Notes under the pieces: model-generated
What the model saw: the letters and a program-made list of their open reading frames with translations, nothing else
Told to the model about the DNA's origin: nothing
Databases searched by the model: none
Made by a program: the position numbers and the translations under genes
Source of the DNA: Symsagittifera roscoffensis
Taxonomy: Eukaryota > Xenacoelomorpha > Acoela > Convolutidae
Length of the DNA: 64,000 nt
Reading direction: 5' to 3'
Assembly: GCF_963678635.1 (NCBI RefSeq)
Contig: NC_087063.1
Span: 60,923,850-60,987,849, forward strand
Shown here: piece after piece, positions 46,346 through 56,461 of the stretch
Numbering within the stretch: the stretch's first letter is position 1
How the letters are laid out: every line of letters begins with the position of its first letter

Positions 46346-46942
46346 TAGAATAATTTTTCCGATCTTTTTTTTCTTTAAGAATCTTTGAAATTTCTTGAAG
46401 AATCTTTGAAACTTTTTGATTTTTGCGCAGTAACTGGCCAGATATTCAAGATTTTTCTCTTATGATTTTGCCACGGTGCTTCCAGATATTTCGAAGATAT
46501 CAAAAATGATGACTCAGGTTGCATTCCTGAACTAAATCTCTGATAACTTTTGCATCATAACAGAATGGGCGTACACAGGACGCTACTCATTAATTGATAT
46601 GTAGGTTAAAACTGCAGGTTTTTGACTGATCAGAATGCAGCAATTATAGAAAATGTAATAGAATGTTCTGGGGACGGCCTACTTGTTTGTATGCCGCTTA
46701 GCATGCGGCTATTGGCGCAGTTAGAACTAAAACCCTAATGAACTCATTTGACCGCTTAGTACAAACCCAAATTTTTCCACAAAATCTGATAACAGCAAAC
46801 AAACAGAAGCCAAAATAACAAATTTAAAACAATAATAAAAACAAGTCAATTAATTCAAATGAAGCTGTATAAAATTTTTCCTTCAGTGACTCGAGGGTTA
46901 ACAAGTTTAGTTTTCGAAGAATAAAGAATCAGACAAATTAAG

Positions 46943-47463
46943 ACAAGACTGTTCGAATCAGGGCAAAGCCCGGAATGTTTCGATTGCCTTTTAAGGTCTA
47001 TGGAGCAGTAATAACATGAAAAATTTAAAAGTAAGGAAAAAAATTTAAAATCATTTTTTAGAAAAACTCTGAAATTTTTTCGTGAAAAGATCCTCACACA
47101 CGCCATATTAAGTACAAAGTGATAAATTTTGCTCCTATTAACAAAACAATTATGGCATTTAAGCTTCCTTGAACCAATTTGAAACGATTTTTGAGACGGA
47201 TTAAGTCTCGCTTCCTCGTTAATAGCGCGTAATAGATCGCGCGTTATTTGTCCAAAATTGGCCAAAATGGCAATCTTTAAACCTCCATAACATAAAAAAA
47301 AGATCACAGGTGAAATTTTTTTTTCAAATTTAAGCCCAACACAACAAAAAATTTCGAATGATATTTAAAAATTCTGCTAGTTAAAAAGTCGACGTTTGTC
47401 TAAATAAAAAAGCCCACTCCAGGCACAAATATTCCGTTACTTTTGTTACAAAAGTCAGAACAT
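46943..47463 (-). mobile_element. Helentron/DINE-1-like repeat, copy R7
   Basis: In the plus-strand reading it starts CAAGACTGTTCGAATCAGGG, then the hairpin words GGGC-AAA-GCCC, TTTTAAGGTCTATGGAGCAG, internal blocks and the end AAAAGTCAGAACA. Read on the minus strand this is: a short inverted word near the 5' end, its partner near the 3' end, then a small hairpin and a CTTG terminus, the layout of Helentron-type non-autonomous elements. The 150-codon frame inside (47307-46855) is an accident of the repeat. Confidence 0.75.
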
Positions 47464-48466
47464 TGAGCAAATTTTGATATTTTCAAGTTAGATATGCGCA
47501 GATTTGCAAATGCCTTGTTGCCACGAAAAATCCTCAGTACATCATATAATCTTAATCTGAATTTCAAGTTTTTGACAGAAGTAATTTTTGGTCGCAGTAA
47601 AATTCTAACAGCTCTACTGCCGGACATTAGCTCAAAAAACGAGTCCAGCTCAGCTTGCAAAATCGAGTATCAAAGTTCTAATTTTTTGGACGTTTTTTCA
47701 CGGAAAACTTGAAGACTTTTATTTATATCTTTTCAAGGTTCTCCATGCACATTTATATCTTCTAAATTTTCTGAGATTTTTTATTCCCGTATTAGTTTCT
47801 TGATTACAAAACCGCTTTTATAATTGATGTATGACATAATTTGATTGAAATTGAGGAAATTTGTCTTGACGAGTGCTTGTCATATATTTAGTTTTTTTCT
47901 CGAAACCTGTAGAAAAACGGACCAAAACTTTGTTAATTGATTTTGTTTTTCTTTGAGTTTTTGATTTATTTTTGAAAAAAGCATGTTTTGGTTAAAGTTT
48001 TGTTTTCTGTGACATGATTGATTGCCGTGTTTACAGGGGCTATTTGTCAACTGAGTAAAAATTTTAATTGCGCAAGTTAGGCTCTTGTGCTACGCTTTTG
48101 TGCTAATTTATTGATTTTATTTAGAGGAGCAGATTTTTTTTAGTAGGTACCATAAAAGGATTGCTAATTATACCGTTAAAAAGACCCATTTCAAAAAATC
48201 ATTCAAATTCAAACGAAACAATGTTAACTTAATATCAGCATATTGGTAATTTTCAAATGAATTCGTTTCATGGCGGAATTAGTTTTAATAGGAAATCAGT
48301 GACAAAGCAATTTTTTCGCGTTATGAGCAATTATCAGTTAGTGTTGAGAGCAAATTGTGAGCCATATTACCACAAACTAAAGAAACTATTATGACGTAGT
48401 TTTTGTTTCAGACAATAGGGTGTAAATTATTGGAAAGGAATATTTTCAAAAACTGAGAAAGCCAAG
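47464..48466. other. Gene-free stretch between repeats R7 and R8
   Basis: No feature is supported. Overlapping frames on both strands at 47400-47712 have no recognisable domain. Confidence 0.4.
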
Positions 48467-48990
48467 CAAGACTGCTCGCATCAAGGCAAAGCCCTGAATT
48501 TTCCGACTGCATTTTAAGGTCTGTGGAGCAGTAATAGCATTAAAAAATTAAATCAAATAAAAATAAAAAAGAAAATTAAAAAATTTGAGTTTTTTTGTAA
48601 AAATCATCCCCCCACACGCCATATAAAGTACAAAATAATAAATTTCGCTCCTAGTAACAAATCAATTATGGCAAATAAGCTTCTTTCCACCAATTTGGAA
48701 CGATTTCTAAGTCGGATTAAATCTTCGCTTACGCGTAAATAGCGTGAAATATATCGCGCTTTAATTGTCTCAAATTGGCCAAAATGGCAATCTTTGAACC
48801 CCCATATCTTTACTAAAAACGATTACAGGTGAAATATCTTTTCAAATTTAAGCTCAGAACAACAATACCTTTTGAATAATTAAAAAAAGTTCCGTCGAAA
48901 ATGTCTAGTTAAAGAGTCGAACATCATTGGAAGAAAAAAAACCTACCCTGAGCACAAGTATTCCGTTACTTTCGCTACGAAATTCGGAAC
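48467..48990 (-). mobile_element. Helentron/DINE-1-like repeat, copy R8
   Basis: This is a complete 524-bp copy and among the best preserved: CAAGACTGCTCGCATCAAGG at one end, TTCCGACTGC, GCCATATAAAGTACAAA, CTTCGCTTACGCG and the end GAAATTCGGAACAA. It has the same orientation as R7, 1.5 kb away. Confidence 0.78.
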
Positions 48991-49837
48991 AAAAAAGGGT
49001 TCAAGAAGCAATTAAAAAGCTGGGATATAGTTTATAATACGTTTGCAGATATACAGATATAATACGTTTGCTAGCTTCTGCCTCTGGTCTTGATAGCTAA
49101 AGCATGACCCAGCAATGTATCAAGTTTCAGTTATTTTTTTCGCAATTTGTTTTTTTTTTGCGTGAGATTGCTTTGATTGCATTACAATTCGGGAAGTCGG
49201 AAATGTCAGAATATCAATCATGATGGACGTTCAAAAGTCGAAATTAGTGTTCTATATATAAGACTATAGGGGCAATATTTTCAGGGCGCAGCCGTGAAAT
49301 CTTTCTTGAAACTACACCGTAGCATGAAAACAGTTGCTATCAAAATTCTACTCATATTACCGCAATATTAGCAAAAAAATAAGACCTAATTTCTAATACT
49401 TTGCGTCGCCATTTGCGATTATTGAATGATCCAGCCAGGGAGGCACCTGCAAAAGCCATAAAGAGTGCTTACGACCAGACGTTTGCAACTGTCTGACCGT
49501 CAAATAGCCATACCAAGGTCTGCTAATAAGCCAGGGGTCAAATGAACGTCTCATCGAGAATTACCACAGAAAGCGATTGAAATAAAAACTATTTAAAACT
49601 GAAATTATGGGCCTTCTTCGGTTGAAAAATTACGTTCAACTGAAAGCTGCCTTTTTGCTCCAAACACTTGAAGAAGGGGAGGAATTATGGTATAGGGTGT
49701 GTTTTTCCAAAGAAATCCAGCAGTGATTCAATTGTGCTATTATGTTAGAGCCCTTTCAGTTGGGATTCAGATTGCAAAAAACTCAAAAAATCGTCTATGT
49801 TGAATAAAGTTTGTCCGCGGGAAAGAATAAAACTGGC
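48991..49837. other. Gene-free stretch
   Basis: Nothing supported is seen. The base composition is slightly less AT-rich than the neighbours, without a coding frame. Confidence 0.4.
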
Positions 49838-50080
49838 CAGGGGAATAACCATGACTTCCTGGAACAGTCTAAGAGTCCAGGCTTTTTGCCAGTAAAAAAT
49901 TTTCGAAAACTTGTGATAAAAATTTGCTGATTTCCTTTTTTCCTGGAAGGGTAGCTAGCAGCTATTCAGGCCTGGTTTTCGAGGATTTTTTCTTAAACTT
50001 CCCTGGATAGGACCTGGCTGGAAGTTCAGGATTGCACTGGACTCTTTATGTTCCTAGCAGGAAGTCAAGGTTTTCCCCTG
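49838..50080. mobile_element. hAT-like MITE (243 bp, ~45-bp inverted ends)
   Basis: The left end CAGGGGAATAACCATGACTT (49838) and the right end, whose complement reads CAGGGGAAAACCTTGACTTC (50080), are inverted copies. They go on matching through CCTGG.A and AGAGTCCAG for about 45 bp. CAGGG termini are typical of hAT transposons, but no 8-bp target duplication is evident. The gypsy element's target site begins two bases after its right end. Confidence 0.65.
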
Positions 50081-50087
50081 ACTATGT

Positions 50088-50300
50088 TGTTGCGAATCTT
50101 ACTATTCGTCTTATTTCATTTAATTAGTTTTAAAGTTTCTTAACTGGTTAATTTAGATATGACCTTGTTATCTTCATTCTCTCCGACGGAGAGAATGACC
50201 GCTCACTTTTTAATGTTTTAATTTAGAGATTAATTCACTTTTTAAACATATCTTATTTGTAACAAAGTAGAATTATCCGTAACAAAGAAACATTTTATCA
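50088..50300 (+). repeat. 5' LTR of the gypsy element (213 bp)
   Basis: It starts TGTTGCGAATC and ends TTTTATCA. It contains a near-perfect 25-bp palindrome at 50174-50198 (12-bp arms TCATTCTCTCCG around one A). The terminal A at 50300 is also the first base of the gag start codon. Confidence 0.95.
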
Positions 50301-51892
50301 TGGCGCAGTCAAACAGCAACGAATCAAACGTGAGAGGTATACCTTCATTTTGGCAAAACCACACAGTGGACCCACCAATCCCTTGGGAAGAGTGGAGCGA
50401 TCTATTCCAGCTAGCAATAATCGCAAAGGAGAATATCGATATCGAAAATCTCTTGAATCCATCGGAACGATATCATCCACTTCCCCCAACATTGGAAAAT
50501 CCGCCGGAAAATGAATCCGACGCTCAAAAAACATCTCGCATCGAGAGGAATATTCGAGAACAAAAGAGATTCGATGATAAAGAAATGGCCTCAATAAAGT
50601 CAGAAACCAAGAAATTCAACGGCATGAGACTTGAAGAGGCGGACAAAAAAATCAGATCCATACTCTATCTAGCCCTCGGAAACGAAGGAAAGAAAATATT
50701 CGGCCAAAAGTTTACGAGAGTTAAAGTTCTACAAATTTCTTTCAAAGAATTTTGGGAAAATTTGTCCGTAGCTTTTGTGAGAAAGACAAACATAACCTTC
50801 GAAAGACACAAGCTATTAAACAGAAAACAGAGGGACAGAGAATCATTAGAACAATTCTGGGGGGCACTTGCAGAAATGGCGAAAAGATGTAACATTCCCA
50901 CAGGAGAAGACGAATGGATTCGAGATGTTTTTATCAATAACTTGAAGAACTCGGACATCCAACGGAAACTTCTCACGGAAACCTTACCTCCACTAGAAGC
51001 CTTAAATGTAGCCCTGATTGACGAAAAAGGAATAACAAACCACATCAAAATGACGAGTACTTTTAAATCCAACGGATATTCCTCCAACAAATCTTGTAAT
51101 CATTTTAATGTAAAAAGAGAACCCACCCTAAACATCGAAAGAACCAACACATGTATGAAATGCGGCAGAAATTTTACAAAAGGACATCTAGCGGTTTGCC
51201 CCGCTAAAGATACGACTTGTACGACTTGTAAATATCGAGGACATTTTACTAGACTCTGTAAATCACGCCGTAAAAATGTAAATATTGTGGATAGTCAAAT
51301 TGTAAATAATACAGACCATAATTATCCTTCGGAACAACCGGATGTACATATCGACCACGCCAATAGAGAATGCTGTGGAGTAATCAACGCATGGTCGGAG
51401 TCCGGACAGAGCGATAACGATGATTACTCTGTATTAAACGTAACAACTATCTACGACGATCAAGGAAAGGAACTGAAGAAATTACTAAACATCGGATTAG
51501 GAAATGAAAACCAAGTAATTCTCAATATACAGGTGGACTCAGCAAGCCCTGTAAGCTTCCTTAAGCAGAACGTGTCACACGAGTTGAAGTTACGAGACCC
51601 TTATGTGAAAATTTATCCAGTGGATAAAGCGACTAAAGAACTCTATTATGGATTTACGAACAACGCAATAAATATCACTGGAGAGGTAATCGTCCCAATT
51701 TTCTCAAATGGATGGTCTCACAAGGAATGCCACTTCTTCTTAATCAAGGTCATGAAAGAAACATCTTGGGAAACAACAATTTACCAAAAGTCGGAATTGA
51801 AGTTTCACAAAAACAATTCACAACACTCACCAACAAGAGAACTTGTAAGTCTATCAATTCAGTTACCTCACTTGACAGAGATAATGAAATAG
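50300..51892 (+). CDS. gag: Gag (capsid, nucleocapsid) with N-terminal part of protease
   Basis: This 530-codon frame encodes the structural protein that packages element RNA in cytoplasmic particles. The N-terminal third contains PPIPWEEWSDLFQLAIIAK, a pattern common to gypsy capsids, followed by a helical capsid region (FWENLSVAFVRKTNI, ESLEQFWGALAEMAKRC). Two zinc knuckles follow at about residues 285-320: CMKCGRNFTKGHLAVC with non-standard spacing (CX2CX7HX3C) and CTTCKYRGHFTRLC with the classic CX2CX4HX4C spacing. At about residue 412 the retropepsin-like VDSASPVSF has Ala where the usual DSG/DTG has its third residue shifted to DSA. The protease C-terminal word lies in the -1 frame of the pol ORF, so this frame ends the domain early. 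The start ATG at 50300 overlaps the LTR/primer-site junction. Confidence 0.92.
   Translation: MAQSNSNESNVRGIPSFWQNHTVDPPIPWEEWSDLFQLAIIAKENIDIENLLNPSERYHPLPPTLENPPENESDAQKTSRIERNIREQKRFDDKEMASIKSETKKFNGMRLEEADKKIRSILYLALGNEGKKIFGQKFTRVKVLQISFKEFWENLSVAFVRKTNITFERHKLLNRKQRDRESLEQFWGALAEMAKRCNIPTGEDEWIRDVFINNLKNSDIQRKLLTETLPPLEALNVALIDEKGITNHIKMTSTFKSNGYSSNKSCNHFNVKREPTLNIERTNTCMKCGRNFTKGHLAVCPAKDTTCTTCKYRGHFTRLCKSRRKNVNIVDSQIVNNTDHNYPSEQPDVHIDHANRECCGVINAWSESGQSDNDDYSVLNVTTIYDDQGKELKKLLNIGLGNENQVILNIQVDSASPVSFLKQNVSHELKLRDPYVKIYPVDKATKELYYGFTNNAINITGEVIVPIFSNGWSHKECHFFLIKVMKETSWETTIYQKSELKFHKNNSQHSPTRELVSLSIQLPHLTEIMK
50301..50310 (+). promoter_or_regulatory. Primer-binding site, tRNA-Ser type
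   Basis: TGGCGCAGTC follows the LTR with no gap. It is complementary to a 3' end GACTGCGCCA, which matches insect-type tRNA-Ser known to prime 17.6-like elements. Complementarity stops after 10 bases. The site lies inside the gag frame (codons 1-4). Confidence 0.7.
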
Positions 51893-54800
51893 AAATGATT
51901 TCCAAAACCTTCAAACAATTATTCCTTCGGATTGGAAAGATAAAAAATCAAACAAAAATAACACACTTTCACGAACCTCTAAAGCCAATTCAACTAAAAG
52001 GCAGGAGGGTCCCTTTACACTTACTGGATTCAGTAAAATCAGAATTATACAGACTTAAATCCGAAGGACACATCAAAAAATTAGAAAACTGTGACGAGGA
52101 CAGATTTATTAGTCCGATAGTTATCATTTGTAAAAAAGACAAATTGATAAAGCTAGCTCTAGATTCAAAATTTATCAACAAACAAATTTACAAGAACAAT
52201 TATCAGATGCCCAATATACACGAGTTAGTGGATAACGTAGCGGCTCAAATTTCAAACAACTCCGCCGGAGAAGTATGGTTTACAAATCTAGACTTAAAGA
52301 ACGCATATAGTCAACTCTCGCTAGACAAGTTTACTAGCAGCCAATGCAATTTTAGCCTAGTTGGCGGAGATATAACAGGCACTTATCAATTTTTAACCGG
52401 TTTTTACGGACTCGGCGATATGCCAAACGAGTTTCAAAGAGTCATGGACTCAACTCTGGGAAATATTCCTTTCACTAATTGTTACCTTGACGACATATTA
52501 GTCGCTTCCAAAGGAAGTTTTAACGATCACAAGAAAATTGTTTATAAAATTTTATCAACGCTAGATAGTTACAATTTCGCAGTTAAATGGTCGAAATGCA
52601 AATTCTTCCAAAAAGAAATCGAATGGCTCGGCTTTAAAATATCGAAAACCGGAATCATCCCACTATTCGATAAAACCAAGGCAATCAAAGATATTCCAAT
52701 TCCAAAGAATCTAAAAGAATTAAGATCATTCTTCGGGTCAACTAATCAGTACATTAAATTTGTACCAAATTTAGCATCCCTCGGAAGCCCGCCTAGACCT
52801 CTTCTAAACAAGAAGTCAATTTTCCTTTGGAAGGAAGATCACTCAAAAGCATTCGATAAGATTAAATCAGAAATAGTAAATCTTACTGAAAACACAAACT
52901 TCGACGTAAAAAAATCCACGAGAGTAAAAACCGATGCTTCACACAATGGGTTAGGTGCATCCCTCGAACAACTCCATGAAAACGTTTGGAAAACAGTGTC
53001 ATTTGCTCCAAGATTTTTAAATCCTCATGAATCCAAATATTCAACAAACGAATTAGAGTTATTAGGAGTTGTATGGGCGGTGGAACATTACAAAAATTAT
53101 CTCTACGGTTCCGAATTCGAAATTATTACCGACCACAAAGCTCTCCTTTCCGCTTTGTCACCTAATCACGGAAACAAAACGTACCATAGCCGATTGACAA
53201 GATGGGCAGATCGTCTTCTACCATTCAATTTTACTATCAAGCATTTAGCGGGAAAAGATATGGGTTTTACCGATCTAATTTCGAGAACTCCTTCGGGTAA
53301 AGCAATTCCCCCATCCCATTACGACAAAGAATTCGTAGTTGCAACTACCGAAAAAATATATAATGCACTCAATCCTTTGGATAATGAAAATCCATTACGT
53401 AATTCAATTAATTCAATTTCGGAAAATTCCCAGTACACGAAATTACGAAATCACGTAATAATTACAGCATTGAATTTCGTCAATTCTTCCATCTCAATCT
53501 GCAATCAAAAACACTATAGAACAGAATTTTGTAACTCTAAATGTATTCCCTCGGATTTCTCAAGCACAGATTCTACTAAAATCCTTCTATCAAATTCAGC
53601 CTTTATTTATTTTTTAATTATTAACAGTAGCTTAATTAGTAATCCTTCGGATTTCAAACTTATAAATAGTGTAAATATGTCAAATAACCAAATTGTAGTA
53701 ACTCCTTCCACTTCCGGGATACAGGTCTCTATTGAATTCCAAATTTCCTCAGAGCACAAAAAGTTAGTAACTAAATTTCGAGAAAACCTCAAGTTACCTG
53801 AAAGACCTTTGGATTTAAATACTTTATTCAATGCAAAGTTGGTTGCTTTATTAACGGAAGATGATGAGATGTTAAACCCAATTGTGAAAGCTTTACAGAA
53901 AAAAGTAGAAAACATCAACGCAAATTCCCGTTACTTACACCAATTTGCGAAAGACCTTCATGAATCCGACGGACTATTATATATGGATGGAAAATTGGTT
54001 ATTCCGTTTACACTTAGAAACGCCGTTTTAAAAACTTTACACGAATCACACCCTGGCCAATTTGGTATGAAATACCTGGCACAATATATTTGGTGGCCAC
54101 ATATAAACCGACAAATTTGTTTCCACAGGATTAATTGCACACAATGCACTCAAACTGGTAAGAAAATAAAAAGCATCATACCAACTACACAAATTAGCGA
54201 ACTCCCCACTTTATTTGAACCAAATGAGGAATTAGACCTTGATTTTGCCGGTCCATTAGATAACAACTGGGGAAACAATAAATACATCTTATTATGTATA
54301 GATAGTTTTTCAAAATTCCCATCAGCAAAAATTACTTCTTCAACGTCATCAAACACGGTAATCGAATTCCTTCAAGATTATTTCTATCTCCATGGGATTC
54401 CTAACTCCATTCGTGTTGACCACGCATCCTGTTTTACTAGTCAGGATTTTAAATTATATTGTAATTCTCTTAATATCAAATTAATATTTTGTACAGTTGG
54501 GGATCATCGTTCTTACGGTCTTGTAGAAAAACTTGTTCATACTGTAAAAATCAAATTATTAGCAATGTCTTTGGAACAACAAAAACCTACATTACAAATT
54601 GCCATTTCGAAAATCATTTGGAATTTACGATCTTCCTTCCAATCAAAAATAAAATGCTCACCGTTCGAAATACACTTTAATAGAAAACCGAACACGATCT
54701 GGAAGCAATTGGCATCTAATAAATTATCCGGTGGATTTTTAGACAAAGGGAAGTCGATCTTAAGCAGAGAAAGGGCCCTTGACTGGAATGCTGACGATCG

Positions 54801-56043
54801 GATAGAAGACGGATACAAAGACCTTCTAGTACCGAAAAAGAACCAGTCACCATTGGAGAAAGGCTACGACTTAGACCTTCCAACAACCTCAAAACCTTCA
54901 TCTTCTCGAGTGGCCTTAAACAGTCCGTTTAAAGGTAATTTACTACGAAAAACCAACGGAAGTATAAACGGAAATCCCTTCTATAAACAACTAGGTCATA
55001 AAATAATAAACTCAACAAAATCCACGGTTGAACTATCCGACGGAAAAATCATTAGAAAATCGGACATCGCCATCCCAAAGTCTAAATCCTCTACAATTCG
55101 TTCATTCAAAGGAAATATCTCCTTTCCCTCTTTTTCTAACAGTGATTTACAAGTAGGTCCAAGAAAGACAAACAAAGCGAAGACACAACAGACGCGGAAA
55201 CCAGACACTATGACAGGACGACACACAGAGTCTTTCACCCCGGTCACCACCAGATCTAGAGGAACGAGACAGCCTACTAAATTCAACAAACCGAAGCGAA
55301 ACCGAAATAAAGCCTCGACTTCGAACACAGGATACTTAGCAGGTGACGAATCCATGTTCATTCCGTCGGATACGTCGGACATTAGTGATTGGGAATGGAT
55401 TGCGGGAGGTTTTCCATGCAGAGAAATGATACGAAAACGCTTCATTTCAGATAACCTCAATTTTAACGAAAACCCTTCCCCACCATTAGCTCCTCAAACA
55501 TATCAAACTAATATAAAATCTGAGATTTTAGACGAACAACTTCAATCTACAGATACAGCGGAATGCCCAATTAGTATAAAGCCAGCACCTCAATCTACCT
55601 CACACACACCTGGCGAATCTTCTACCGCTACGACAACAGAGGGCCCAAACATTCCTTCGGATTCAACAAAAGCATTGGAAGGAGAAAATCCGGTGGAATT
55701 CCCAGTCTTTGAGATAGAGGACTCCTCTAACGAAAGTGCAAATAGTGAGGAAAGACATCCTAAGGAAATCACTACCACCGGTAACGAATTTAAATTAAGA
55801 CGTTCAAGTCGAAATGTTGGTCCCCCACAATTCTATGGTAAGCGATATTACATAGATATTATAGACGAGTGCGAAAACCAACCAGGCTCCGCGAATAACC
55901 CTATATCTCTGGACGAAGGCGACAGCTCGGGATTCCCCACTCTAACCTTCAGAGAGAATCCCTCGGAGAACCAGACTCACATTTGCGACACTCTACCGGA
56001 GGACCGTGCACCGGGCCCAGCGTACCCTTCATCTCCTGATTAA
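51712..56043 (+). CDS. pol: Pol polyprotein (end of protease, RT, RNase H, integrase, long tail)
   Basis: This frame is -1 relative to gag and open from 51637 (first ATG 51712), giving 1443 codons from that ATG. The start carries the protease-like ILGNNNLPKVG. RT motifs are WFTNLDLKNAYSQL, GFYGLGDMPNEFQR and CYLDDILVA (Y at residue 258). RNase H has DASHNG (Asp 408), NELELLGVVWAV and TDHKAL. Integrase has a zinc-binding HX2H...CX2C (from His 777), then Asp 844, Asp 903 and Glu 939, an exact DD35E spacing. A GPF/Y-like C-terminal word (STVELSDGKIIRKSDIAI) follows. The last ~400 residues are S/T/P/E-rich and probably disordered, ending with the RRSSRNVGPPQFYG word seen in other retroelement tails. 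No envelope gene or membrane segment is present. TAA at 56041-56043 may be premature. Confidence 0.93.
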   Translation: MVSQGMPLLLNQGHERNILGNNNLPKVGIEVSQKQFTTLTNKRTCKSINSVTSLDRDNEIEMISKTFKQLFLRIGKIKNQTKITHFHEPLKPIQLKGRRVPLHLLDSVKSELYRLKSEGHIKKLENCDEDRFISPIVIICKKDKLIKLALDSKFINKQIYKNNYQMPNIHELVDNVAAQISNNSAGEVWFTNLDLKNAYSQLSLDKFTSSQCNFSLVGGDITGTYQFLTGFYGLGDMPNEFQRVMDSTLGNIPFTNCYLDDILVASKGSFNDHKKIVYKILSTLDSYNFAVKWSKCKFFQKEIEWLGFKISKTGIIPLFDKTKAIKDIPIPKNLKELRSFFGSTNQYIKFVPNLASLGSPPRPLLNKKSIFLWKEDHSKAFDKIKSEIVNLTENTNFDVKKSTRVKTDASHNGLGASLEQLHENVWKTVSFAPRFLNPHESKYSTNELELLGVVWAVEHYKNYLYGSEFEIITDHKALLSALSPNHGNKTYHSRLTRWADRLLPFNFTIKHLAGKDMGFTDLISRTPSGKAIPPSHYDKEFVVATTEKIYNALNPLDNENPLRNSINSISENSQYTKLRNHVIITALNFVNSSISICNQKHYRTEFCNSKCIPSDFSSTDSTKILLSNSAFIYFLIINSSLISNPSDFKLINSVNMSNNQIVVTPSTSGIQVSIEFQISSEHKKLVTKFRENLKLPERPLDLNTLFNAKLVALLTEDDEMLNPIVKALQKKVENINANSRYLHQFAKDLHESDGLLYMDGKLVIPFTLRNAVLKTLHESHPGQFGMKYLAQYIWWPHINRQICFHRINCTQCTQTGKKIKSIIPTTQISELPTLFEPNEELDLDFAGPLDNNWGNNKYILLCIDSFSKFPSAKITSSTSSNTVIEFLQDYFYLHGIPNSIRVDHASCFTSQDFKLYCNSLNIKLIFCTVGDHRSYGLVEKLVHTVKIKLLAMSLEQQKPTLQIAISKIIWNLRSSFQSKIKCSPFEIHFNRKPNTIWKQLASNKLSGGFLDKGKSILSRERALDWNADDRIEDGYKDLLVPKKNQSPLEKGYDLDLPTTSKPSSSRVALNSPFKGNLLRKTNGSINGNPFYKQLGHKIINSTKSTVELSDGKIIRKSDIAIPKSKSSTIRSFKGNISFPSFSNSDLQVGPRKTNKAKTQQTRKPDTMTGRHTESFTPVTTRSRGTRQPTKFNKPKRNRNKASTSNTGYLAGDESMFIPSDTSDISDWEWIAGGFPCREMIRKRFISDNLNFNENPSPPLAPQTYQTNIKSEILDEQLQSTDTAECPISIKPAPQSTSHTPGESSTATTTEGPNIPSDSTKALEGENPVEFPVFEIEDSSNESANSEERHPKEITTTGNEFKLRRSSRNVGPPQFYGKRYYIDIIDECENQPGSANNPISLDEGDSSGFPTLTFRENPSENQTHICDTLPEDRAPGPAYPSSPD

Positions 56044-56166
56044 TTCTCCATCGCCTCTACTGACGAATCCCTGAGAGATGCGGTGAACAATTTCGACAAC
56101 TACATCGACTTAGACAGTGAAATTTTTAACGCTGAGCTAGAAAAATTCATGGAAGGGGACAGCTAA
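56044..56166 (+). other. In-frame extension after the pol stop codon
   Basis: Directly after TAA (56041-56043) the pol frame continues for 40 sense codons to TAA at 56164-56166. The residues are acidic, as in the preceding tail (STDESLRDAVNNFDNYIDLD, then FMEGDS). This fits a nonsense mutation in this copy, or stop-codon readthrough. Composition alone cannot decide. Confidence 0.5.
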
Positions 56167-56453
56167 ACTAAATCAAAAACTTGAAAACTCACATTTAGTC
56201 ATTATATCGTACTAGTGTTTCGTTTCAGCGCAGTTAGAGTTTACCTTCTTATAACTAGGGATTATAATCCGCCGGAATTAGAAATTATATCATTCTTTCT
56301 AATTCAGTCATTCCTTCGGAGCACTAAAATTTCATTTGTGATATTGCACAGTATTTAATTTTCAATCCTTGTTGGACTTCTCGAGAGGGAGAAAAAGGGT
56401 TAGATAACATGTTATGTATCATGGCGCTTAATACTATAATTTTTTTTCCCACT

Positions 56454-56461
56454 AAGGGGAA
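56454..56461 (+). promoter_or_regulatory. Polypurine tract for plus-strand priming
   Basis: AAGGGGAA immediately precedes the 3' LTR at 56462, the normal place for the RNase H-resistant purine primer. Confidence 0.75.

Noticed and set aside
46855-47307. 150-codon minus-strand frame
   Set aside because: It lies within the Helentron-like copy R7; the same sequence is closed in sibling copies.
51806-51814. CAC AAA AAC as a -1 frameshift site for gag-pol
   Set aside because: It does not fit X XXY YYZ and lies after the -1-frame protease word, too late to explain the split domain.
54996-55460. 154-codon and other frames antisense to gypsy pol
   Set aside because: Shadows of a strongly coding plus strand.
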